A DNA stretch of 7,829 nucleotides, taken from NCBI GenBank assembly GCA_023428295.1, contig JAEYYV010000176.1:1-7829 (forward strand), read 5' to 3'. The DNA is from Pseudomonadota bacterium (GTDB lineage Bacteria; Myxococcota_A; Polyangia; Haliangiales; Haliangiaceae). Shown piece by piece: positions 1 to 7,572 of this stretch; the first letter of the stretch is position 1; each line of letters opens with the position of its first letter. The notes under the pieces were generated by a model, which had not been told where the DNA came from, did not search any database, and was given only the letters and a program-made list of their open reading frames with translations. Position numbers and translations under genes: made by a program.

Positions 1-1
1 G

Positions 2-595
2 CTCGTGCCCGATCTCGTCGGCGTCGATCGCGTCGCCGCCATGGTCGAGCGCGCCGCGTCCCGCTCGCCGGTGCTCGTGCGCGAGGTGGTGCCGCGCGTC
101 GTCTCGATGCCGGTGCTCACCGAGGTCGTGCGCGGCCTCGTGCGCGAGCAAGTCCCCGTCGACGATCTCGCCGCGATCCTCGAGGCGATCGCGGTTCTTC
201 CCGCACCGAGCGCTGGCTTCACGGTGAAAGACGCGCCGCAGCTCATCGAGCAGCTGCGGCCCGGACTGCGCCGTCAGATCAGCGCGCGCTGGGCGCCGCG
301 CGGTCAGCTCGCCGTGTACACGATCGACGCGAAGATCGAGGACGCGGTGCGCAGCGCGGTGGATCGCCGCGACGGCGTGCAGATCCTCGCGCTCGAGCCC
401 GCGATCGCGCAGGACATCGTCGCGGCGGTGAGGTCCACCGTGGGCACGAGCGACGCCGTCATCCTGACGAGCGGCGACGTGCGCCGCCATCTGCGCAGCC
501 TCCTCGAGCCCGAGCTTCCCGCCGTGGCCGTGCTCGCCGCACACGAGCTCTCGCCTGGCACCAACATCCGGACCGCTGGCCGCATCGCGGTTTGA
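2..595 (+). CDS. sctV: SctV/FlhA-family type III secretion export gate protein, C-terminal part (5' truncated by the window edge)
   Basis: The reading frame is already open at base 2 and runs to TGA at 593-595, so about 197 C-terminal residues are visible. The visible GTG at base 5 is probably internal. The text matches the cytoplasmic domain of the FHIPEP family (FlhA, SctV/HrcV/EscV). A start like LVGVDRV is followed by LVREVVPRVVSMPVLTEVVR, then VPVDDLAAILEAIA, which is the family's helical core. Near the end comes VILTSGDVRRHLRSLLEPEL, then the P-x-V-x-VLA-x-x-EL closing strand and a final GRI. In the family, this domain forms a nonameric ring below the export gate and receives chaperone-substrate complexes. 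The N-terminal membrane domain lies outside the window. I favour the non-flagellar form because no flagellar gene is near and the ending resembles SctV, but the fragment alone cannot exclude FlhA. The next gene starts on its stop codon, which suggests translational coupling. Confidence 0.85.
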   Translation, partial: LVPDLVGVDRVAAMVERAASRSPVLVREVVPRVVSMPVLTEVVRGLVREQVPVDDLAAILEAIAVLPAPSAGFTVKDAPQLIEQLRPGLRRQISARWAPRGQLAVYTIDAKIEDAVRSAVDRRDGVQILALEPAIAQDIVAAVRSTVGTSDAVILTSGDVRRHLRSLLEPELPAVAVLAAHELSPGTNIRTAGRIAV

Positions 596-1050
596 TGCGC
601 GCGCTGCTTCTCGTCTGCGCGCTCGCATCGGCGGCCCACGCCGAGCGCCCGGTGCACGGCAGCCTCGGCGCCGGGAGCTCGCTCGCGATCACCGGCGCCG
701 AAGGCGATCACCTGCGCTTCGACATCGCCTTCGATCTGAAGCCGAAGAGCCGCTATGGCGTCACGCTCGGATGGCGACAGTTCGATGACGAGCGGCGCGG
801 GCTCCTCGTCGTGGGCCTGGTGTTCGAAGGTGCCGCGTCGCGGCCGCGTCTCGTTCTCGACATGCACGCGAGCGCGGGTGTCGATCTCGATCGCCCTGCC
901 CCACTCGTCGCAGCGGGCCTGCGTCCGACGCTCGGGATCATCGGCCCGCTCGCCGTGGTGTTCGATCTCACGGCGTACGTGATCCTCGACGGCCTCCACG
1001 GCTCGCGGTTGCAGCTCGCGAGCGCGGCGCTCGTCGCGTTCCAGTGGTGA
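595..1050 (+). CDS. Small secreted protein, probable eight-stranded outer-membrane beta-barrel
   Basis: This 151-residue protein starts at ATG 595, whose A is the last base of the upstream TGA (TGATG overlap). An in-frame TTG at 592 is less likely. Residues 1-16 form a signal peptide (MRALLLVCALASAAHA) with an A-H-A cleavage site before ERP. The mature part has alternating polar/hydrophobic stretches compatible with about eight strands: roughly residues 21-33, 40-50, 54-63, 68-77, 82-95, 100-114, 115-127 and 135-151. It ends in ALVAFQW, a C-terminal aromatic with hydrophobics at every second position, as in BAM-recognised barrels. No family was recognised. The length suits small OmpA/OmpW-size barrels, though this is inferred from strand pattern only. 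Coupling to the type III export-gate gene suggests a role with that system, but this is inference. A soluble periplasmic beta protein is the main alternative. Confidence 0.7.
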   Translation: MRALLLVCALASAAHAERPVHGSLGAGSSLAITGAEGDHLRFDIAFDLKPKSRYGVTLGWRQFDDERRGLLVVGLVFEGAASRPRLVLDMHASAGVDLDRPAPLVAAGLRPTLGIIGPLAVVFDLTAYVILDGLHGSRLQLASAALVAFQW

Positions 1051-1054
1051 CTCG

Positions 1055-1147
1055 GTGCGCGTCGATCGGTTGCGTGGATCGGAACACGCCGCCATCGGTG
1101 ATGACCCACAGGCGGTTGTCGGGCGCGAGCGGTGTCGCGGGCGTCGG
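1055..1147 (-). pseudogene. Possible decayed coding fragment on the minus strand
   Basis: In the gap between the barrel gene and the cold-shock gene, one minus-strand frame reads APDNRLWVITDGGVFRST within about 30 residues. This looks like natural protein (a beta-propeller or BNR-like blade) rather than the Arg/Ser-rich text typical of shadow frames. By hand count 26 of 30 codons here end in G or C, against about 20 of 30 in the overlapping plus-strand frame. There is no credible start or ribosome site upstream. Downstream the frame runs antisense through the 3' end of the barrel gene. It may be the remnant of a gene lost by deletion, or chance. Confidence 0.25.
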
Positions 1148-1229
1148 TCGGTGACCAGCAACGTTCAACCCTGTGGCAAAAGTCTTCGACGTCACGCGCA
1201 CACGTCAGCTCGGTTACCCGTGTCGTTCC

Positions 1230-1349
1230 AAACGTTTCGCTATCCATGAAGCTTTACACACCGAGATCGCTTTCTCCGAAATTCCGATTGAACGCGCCGC
1301 TACCGAATGTTCAAAACGAAGTCGGGCCACGGGTGGCGTGGCTGTCGTT
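1230..1349 (+). promoter_or_regulatory. AT-richer leader/promoter region of the cold-shock gene, with a TTGAAC/GTTCAA inverted repeat
   Basis: The stretch upstream of the cold-shock gene is visibly less GC-rich than the rest of the window, as expected for a promoter and untranslated leader. TTGAAC at 1288-1293 and GTTCAA at 1309-1314 form a perfect 6-base inverted repeat with a 15-base spacer. This could be an operator or the base of a leader hairpin. I could not assign convincing -35 and -10 boxes, so the transcription start is unknown. Confidence 0.35.
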
Positions 1350-1356
1350 GAGGAGG
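1350..1356 (+). promoter_or_regulatory. Ribosome binding site that decides the cold-shock gene start
   Basis: GAGGAGG lies six bases before ATG 1363. A second in-frame ATG at 1357 directly abuts this Shine-Dalgarno sequence and would be too close, so translation should start at 1363, giving the usual MALGTVKWF N-terminus of the family. It is the strongest ribosome site in the window. Confidence 0.8.
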
Positions 1357-1362
1357 ATGTAC

Positions 1363-1583
1363 ATGGCGCTCGGTACCGTGAAGTGGTTCAACGATGCCAA
1401 GGGTTATGGCTTCATTAGCCGTAATGATGACGGCAAGGACGTGTTCGTTCACTACTCGTCGATCTCGGGGGAAGGGTTCCGCACCCTGACCCAAGGACAG
1501 ACGGTGGAGTACGACGAGCAAACAGGACCCAAGGGTCTGTTCGCTGCCAAAGTTCTGAAGGTCGTCGCTTCGCCGCCAGCGAG

Positions 1584-1587
<4 letters not shown>
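1363..1587 (+). CDS. csp: Cold-shock domain protein (CspA family)
   Basis: This 74-residue single cold-shock domain protein has the expected family length of about 65-75 residues. RNP1 is at residues 13-19 (KGYGFIS) and RNP2 at 27-31 (VFVHY). The opening GTVKWFN and the closing TGPKGLFAAKVLKV are canonical. In the family these five-stranded OB folds bind single-stranded RNA and DNA, acting as RNA chaperones and antiterminators in the cytoplasm. A strong GAGGAGG ribosome site and a less GC-biased codon choice than its neighbours suggest high expression. It is monocistronic: the gap upstream is about 310 bases, and downstream it converges on the tonB-like gene. The two TAG stops lie within one CTAG at 1584-1587. 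Nothing in the sequence says whether it is cold-induced or constitutive. Confidence 0.97.
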
Positions 1588-3935
<2,348 letters not shown>

Positions 3936-3963
3936 TGTCGGGTCAGTTTGACATACGAACCCA

Positions 3964-3990
3964 CCGAGGGTTGGCTGGATTCTCCCTCGG
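3964..3990 (-). terminator. Inverted repeat between lexA and the tonB-like gene, possible lexA terminator
   Basis: CCGAGGG at 3964-3970 and CCCTCGG at 3984-3990 form a perfect 7-base stem with a 13-base loop, 32 bases after the lexA stop and 28 bases before the tonB GTG. In the minus-strand transcript the stem is followed by TGGGTTCG, not a U-run. It would therefore be a weak or factor-assisted terminator, or an operator or leader hairpin for the downstream gene. Confidence 0.35.
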
Positions 3991-4021
3991 AAACCGCCTA
4001 CTCCCGCTCACAGCCTGAGCC

Positions 4022-4708
4022 CTACAATTTGCGGTACACGCCCACGACGATCCCGATGATGTCGACGGACTTGAACTCGCTCTTCTGCACGATGATCGGC
4101 GACATGTTCGAGTTGGCCGGCTGGAAGCGAATCGTGTTCCCTTCCGGGTAGTACCGCTTCACGGTGGCCTCACCCTCGATCATCGCGACGACGATATCGC
4201 CGCGGCCGGCGGACGGCGTCTTCTTCACGAACACGTAGTCTCCGTCGAAGATCCCGTCCTCGATCATCGACTCGCCGACGATACGCAGGCCGAAAACCTC
4301 GCGATGACCGCCGATGAGCACGCGGTCCACGCGCACCGTATCGCTCGCGTTCTCGACGGCGAGGATCGGCTGCCCCGCCGCGACCCGGCCGAGAATGGGG
4401 ATCTCGGCCATATCATCGTCGGTCTGAATGACCTCGACGTTTCCGGTCCCCATCGCCGGGCGGCGCAGCGGAACGATCTCGCCGCTGCCATCGGGCATGA
4501 CCGGACGCATCGCCCGCGACTTCAGATCCTCGCGGCGCAGGTGACCCTTCTTCTCGAGGGCCTTCAGGTGATCGTTCACCCCGTTGGTCGAACGAATATT
4601 GAAGTGCTCGCCGATCTCTCGGAGCGTTGGCGGAAAGCCGCGTTCAGCGATAGAAGCTGAAATGAAATCGAGGATTTCCCGCTGCCTGTGGGTGAGAGCG
4701 TCGGCCAT
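4022..4708 (-). CDS. lexA: LexA, SOS-response repressor and self-cleaving serine peptidase
   Basis: This 228-residue protein starts at ATG 4708 with AAGAAGG just upstream. The N-terminal winged helix-turn-helix covers residues 1-65: LTHRQREILDFI opens it, FPPTLREIGEHF is helix 2, and STNGVNDHLKALEKKG is the recognition helix. The C-terminal S24 peptidase domain has the Ala111-Gly112 cleavage site in GRVAAGQP, catalytic Ser147 in GESM and Lys184 in ATVKRYY. All functional residues are present, so RecA-stimulated autocleavage should work. The hinge (about residues 70-103) is longer than in E. coli LexA (202 residues in total). In the cytoplasm it represses DNA-damage genes and usually itself. 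The promoter carries three GTTCAG half-sites, which supports autoregulation. The recognition helix lacks the enteric SPNAAEEH sequence, in keeping with non-enteric boxes. The tonB-like gene follows 86 bases downstream. Confidence 0.97.
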   Translation of the reverse strand: MADALTHRQREILDFISASIAERGFPPTLREIGEHFNIRSTNGVNDHLKALEKKGHLRREDLKSRAMRPVMPDGSGEIVPLRRPAMGTGNVEVIQTDDDMAEIPILGRVAAGQPILAVENASDTVRVDRVLIGGHREVFGLRIVGESMIEDGIFDGDYVFVKKTPSAGRGDIVVAMIEGEATVKRYYPEGNTIRFQPANSNMSPIIVQKSEFKSVDIIGIVVGVYRKL

Positions 4709-4734
4709 GGCACCTTCTTCGAAAATTCGGAGGC

Positions 4735-4772
4735 GTTCAGAGGTCTACTGAACGGAATCACCGTACTGAACG
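4735..4772 (-). promoter_or_regulatory. LexA operator: three GTTCAG half-sites in the lexA promoter
   Basis: GTTCAG at 4735-4740 faces CTGAAC at 4748-4753 across 7 bases. A second CTGAAC lies at 4766-4771. The last two sit in a 9-base direct repeat, TACTGAACG (4746-4754 and 4764-4772), with an 18-base period. The published M. xanthus LexA box, CTRHAMRYBYGTTCAGS, shares the GTTCAG core. The half-site at 4766-4771 fills the end of the promoter spacer and the one at 4748-4753 covers the expected transcription start. This suits autorepression. Confidence 0.8.
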
Positions 4773-4789
4773 CCCTCCCAGCCTGTCAA
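4760..4789 (-). promoter_or_regulatory. Sigma-70-type promoter of lexA
   Basis: On the minus strand a perfect TTGACA -35 box (4784-4789) is followed after 18 bases by TACGGT (4760-4765) as a weak -10 box. The expected start is near 4752, giving a leader of about 44 bases. Six A residues sit directly upstream of the -35 box, like a proximal UP element. Confidence 0.65.
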
Positions 4790-4790
4790 T

Positions 4791-4816
4791 TTTTTCGCCC
4801 CGATTCTCGCGAAAAA
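4791..4816. repeat. Inverted repeat with T/A tracts in the lexA divergent region
   Basis: TTTTTCGC at 4791-4798 and GCGAAAAA at 4809-4816 are exact reverse complements around a 10-base centre. The A-tract is on the 3' side of the stem on both strands, so it is not an intrinsic terminator. It lies between the lexA -35 box and the start of the divergent gene, fitting a protein-binding site or paired UP-like tracts. Confidence 0.5.
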
Positions 4817-4842
4817 CCCGGAGCAGCGACGACGATGACCTC

Positions 4843-5736
4843 GTGTCACGCGTGATCGCTCTCGCGATGCTGATCCCGGCTGTCGCCCTCGCGAGCCCGT
4901 CGCTCGCGACGATGAAGGCCGCGCTCGAGAAGGGCGATCTCGACGAAGCCTCGCGCCAAGGCGTGCTCGCCGGAGCCGCCGCGATCGAAGCCGCCCTCGC
5001 CTCGCCCGATCGCGCGACCGTGCTCGCGGGGATCGCTGCGGCACCGCGCGTCGACGATCGCGCCGAGCTCCTCGAAGCGCTGGGCCGCATCGCGCGCGGT
5101 CCCGATCGCCGCACCGCGATCCCCGCCGCTCGCGCCGCCGTCGCGATCGCGCGCGAGATGTCGCGCGGCGAGCCTAGCGACGACATCGCCGATGCAGACA
5201 TCGTCGCGTGGCGCGATGACTTCGCGGAGATCGCGCTCGATCGCACGCGCTGGATCGACGTGCGCGTCCTCGCGGTCGACGCCGCGACATACATCGAGCG
5301 CTCGCGGTTGATTCCCGCCGGCACGGCAGCGCCCGGAGTGCAGCGCACGCCGCTCGATCCCACACGCGCCGACGGCTCGGGCGTACCGCTCGCACCCGCG
5401 CTCGCCGATCCGGATCCCGCGCTTCGTCGCGCCGTGCTCGCGCACGCGCCCGCGCCGTTACCGCCCGAGCTGCGCGATCCGATCGCGACGGCGGTCGTCT
5501 CCGATATCGATCCTCTCGTCGCGCTCGCCGCTGCTGCCGTCGTGTGCGCAGACCTCGCGGTCGATCCCGCCGAGCCGATCCTCGACGCGCAAGGCCCCGC
5601 CGGCCTCACGCGCATACAGACGATCGTCGCGACGAGCGGTGCATCGCGCGGTCACGTGCGCGAAGCTGCGCGCTGTCTCGCCGCCGACGGCTCGCCCGCG
5701 AGCACGACGGCGCTGCGCAACATCCGCGGTCGCTAG
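4843..5736 (+). CDS. Secreted alanine-rich, HEAT-repeat-like protein of unknown function
   Basis: This 297-residue protein is divergent from lexA. GTG 4843 gives MSRVIALAMLIPAVALA, a signal peptide with cleavage after A-L-A at residue 17. GTG 4852 is an alternative three residues later. Neither has a good Shine-Dalgarno; an ATG at 4835 is out of frame and stops at once. The mature protein is almost all alpha-helix-prone, rich in Ala, Arg and Asp. Helical pairs look like HEAT repeats: residues about 55-105, and clearly 187-240, where ADPDPALRRAVLAHA is followed by SDIDPLVALAAAAVV. Two cysteines (235 and 278) could form a disulfide. HEAT-like arrays are binding scaffolds, so the likely place is the periplasm or outside. 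No enzyme motif was seen. It overlaps the next gene by four bases at the shared CTAG stops. The family is unrecognised. Confidence 0.75.
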   Translation: MSRVIALAMLIPAVALASPSLATMKAALEKGDLDEASRQGVLAGAAAIEAALASPDRATVLAGIAAAPRVDDRAELLEALGRIARGPDRRTAIPAARAAVAIAREMSRGEPSDDIADADIVAWRDDFAEIALDRTRWIDVRVLAVDAATYIERSRLIPAGTAAPGVQRTPLDPTRADGSGVPLAPALADPDPALRRAVLAHAPAPLPPELRDPIATAVVSDIDPLVALAAAAVVCADLAVDPAEPILDAQGPAGLTRIQTIVATSGASRGHVREAARCLAADGSPASTTALRNIRGR

Positions 5737-6257
5737 ACGCCGAGTGACTTCGCGAGCTGCTCGTACGCCGCGCGACGAAACGCGACGACCTCGCCGGCTT
5801 CGGCGAGCTGCGCGGCCGTGTCGTCCTCGCCCGCTGGAACGAACAAGCGATCCCAGCCGAGGATGAGCGGCCCCGCGGGCTGGTTGGCGATCACGCCTTC
5901 ACTCGTCGACGTGATCAGCTCGAGGTCAGCTCCGGGCGCGCGGCGCAGCGCGATCACGAGCTGCATCTTCACCGGCGTCTCGCGCCACCACTTGCAGAAT
6001 CGATTGGGGTTCTCGGAGTCGAGCTCGAGGCGCAGCGACTTGCCGTCCATGGTGGTCAGATCGACCGCCTCGGCGAAGCAACCGCCGTCGCGTACGTCGT
6101 GCGCGAGCACCTTGTCGCGCGCGCGCTGGCCAGGCTCGGGTGCGCTCGTCGAGAAGCCGGACTGCAGCGCCTCGACGGTGAACGCGAGCGAGGGAATCAC
6201 CTGCTCGAGCTCGCTCGCGCGAAGGTCATTGCCGTCGATGAAGACGAGAGGTGCCAC
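5733..6257 (-). CDS. Divergent Ham1/RdgB/ITPA-like nucleoside-triphosphate pyrophosphatase
   Basis: This 174-residue protein starts at GTG 6257; no in-frame ATG or Shine-Dalgarno lies upstream. The family hydrolyses ITP, XTP and dITP to monophosphates, keeping deaminated purines out of DNA and RNA. Matches to E. coli RdgB and human ITPA run the whole length: VFIDGNDLRASELEQVIPSL at 5-24 for the TGNxxKxxE start, a KWW at 89-91 like ITPA's KWF, SEGVIANQPAG at 119-129, LGWDRLFVPAGEDDTAAQL at 133-151 for FGYDPIF, and an FRRAA ending at 160-164 for SHRxxA. Asp71 may be the catalytic aspartate by alignment with ITPA Asp72. Departures: the usual Thr is Asp8, the P-loop Lys is Arg13, Phe of FGYD is Leu133, the SHR histidine is Arg161, and the conserved Lys before it is absent. 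It is slightly shorter than RdgB (197). Membership looks sound; activity and substrate are uncertain. Confidence 0.7.
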   Translation of the reverse strand: MAPLVFIDGNDLRASELEQVIPSLAFTVEALQSGFSTSAPEPGQRARDKVLAHDVRDGGCFAEAVDLTTMDGKSLRLELDSENPNRFCKWWRETPVKMQLVIALRRAPGADLELITSTSEGVIANQPAGPLILGWDRLFVPAGEDDTAAQLAEAGEVVAFRRAAYEQLAKSLGV

Positions 6258-6283
6258 GGGCGCAGTAGTACCATCGATGCCCC

Positions 6284-7570
6284 ATGGCGATCGACGACTG
6301 GGCGGCGGCAGCGATCGTGCGGAGCCTCGTCGTGGTCGCCGGGTGCGGTGACGGCATCGCCGTCCCCGATGCTCTCGTGCCCGACGCCGACGACGACCGC
6401 GGCGTGGTCGAGGTGCGCCGCCTGGATCACGATCCGTTTCGCCCGAGCAGCGTGTACTTCCAGGACCGCGACTCCACGCTCTCGCTCGCGACGCGGCTCG
6501 ACGAGAACGGACGCGCGCGCGGATATCTACATCGGCACGGCTTTGTCACCGTGATCCTCCACGACCTCGGCGGCATCACGCGGATCTTCACCTACTCGAA
6601 TGTCGCTCCGGGCGACGAGCTCGTGATCGATCAGACCTTTCAGGCGCGCGAAGGCCGCGCGCAGCTGCGCCTGCGAGTCCCGGCGGTCGCCGCCACCGAG
6701 CTCTACACGCTCGAGTCGTCGTGCAACGTCAACGATGTGTCAGCGGCGACGATCATGCCGATCATCGTCGACCTCTCCGGGTGCGGCGCCCAGACCGATC
6801 TGTTGTTCGTGGCGCACTCGCCCGCTGGCGAGCTGTTCCTCTTCGAGGACAACGTGGCGCTCTCGGAGGCTGCGACGCTCACGCTCGCGCTCACGAGCAG
6901 CCAGTACCGCGCGTACGACGAGTCGACCTCGACGCTCGTGGGCGTTCCCGAGGCAGCGAACCGCTGGTTCGTCGAGAAGGGCATCGTCTTGGGGAGGCGC
7001 GTCCTTCTCGAGCTCGGCGAGTCCGTCGAGGTGACGGATCGCACCGCGTCGCTCGCGACGCTCGCGCCCATGGCGCCCGGCATCATCGCGATCACCTCGG
7101 CGACGGCGGACAGCCTCGAGACCGACACGCGAGGTCACGAGAGCGTGATCGATTGGCGACCGATCTCGCCGCAGATGACGATCGATCTCGCGGCGCACGA
7201 TCTACGCGATCAAACCGCGCCCGCGCACTACGTGCCCGACGAGAGCAAGATCGCGTGGCGCGAGGACGACAACGGCATGCCCGCGCACGTGACCGTCGCG
7301 CGTATGCAGTGGGCGGCGCCCGACACGCTGTATCAGTGGACGATCCTCGGCAAGCGCTCGCCCGACGCCACCGAAGCGCGCCTCGATCTTCCCGTCTTGC
7401 CGGGGCCGCAGTACGTGCCCGATCCGCGCTCGCCGCCCTACGAGATGTATCGGATCGCGACGACCGACACGGCGGTGATCAACCGCTTGCTCGGCTGGAC
7501 ACCGTCGGTGCGCTGGCCCTTCGGTCAAGACGCCGGCACGGTCGTGTGGCAACCGCTGTTACAGCAGTAG
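6284..7570 (+). CDS. Putative lipoprotein of unknown function
   Basis: This 428-residue reading frame starts at ATG 6284. A lipobox VAGC ends at Cys21, after the hydrophobic run LVVVAG, and is followed by GDG and an Asp-rich tether (residues 28-39), typical of exported lipoproteins. The first residues MAIDDW are unusually acidic for a signal peptide. GTG 6317 (MRSLVVVAGC) would give a basic but very short signal, and the true start is unsettled. The mature part looks beta-rich: VTVILHDLGGITRIFTYSNV at 88-107, LFVAHSPAGELFLFEDN at 174-190, VLLELGESVEV further on. Cys147 and Cys167 could form a disulfide. The last third is Pro/Trp-rich and ends in VVWQPLLQQ. No known family was recognised. Its start is 26 bases from that of the divergent Ham1-like gene, and its stop is 2 bases from that of the convergent alpha-2-macroglobulin gene. 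Confidence 0.7.
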   Translation: MAIDDWAAAAIVRSLVVVAGCGDGIAVPDALVPDADDDRGVVEVRRLDHDPFRPSSVYFQDRDSTLSLATRLDENGRARGYLHRHGFVTVILHDLGGITRIFTYSNVAPGDELVIDQTFQAREGRAQLRLRVPAVAATELYTLESSCNVNDVSAATIMPIIVDLSGCGAQTDLLFVAHSPAGELFLFEDNVALSEAATLTLALTSSQYRAYDESTSTLVGVPEAANRWFVEKGIVLGRRVLLELGESVEVTDRTASLATLAPMAPGIIAITSATADSLETDTRGHESVIDWRPISPQMTIDLAAHDLRDQTAPAHYVPDESKIAWREDDNGMPAHVTVARMQWAAPDTLYQWTILGKRSPDATEARLDLPVLPGPQYVPDPRSPPYEMYRIATTDTAVINRLLGWTPSVRWPFGQDAGTVVWQPLLQQ

Positions 7571-7572
7571 CG

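Noticed and set aside
304..1161. A 285-codon minus-strand frame across the sctV-like and barrel genes
   Set aside because: Low-complexity Arg/Ala/Glu text opposite two genes with family or signal-peptide support.
1132..1362. In-frame upstream extension of the cold-shock protein
   Set aside because: The extension is not family sequence, and GAGGAGG sits at the right distance from ATG 1363.
4791..4816. TTTTTCGC/GCGAAAAA as an intrinsic terminator
   Set aside because: The U-run would precede rather than follow the stem on both strands, and no gene ends there.
4758..5615. A 285-codon minus-strand frame opposite the HEAT-like gene
   Set aside because: Ser/Ala/Arg-rich shadow text with no motif. 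It begins inside the opposite gene and would run through the lexA promoter.
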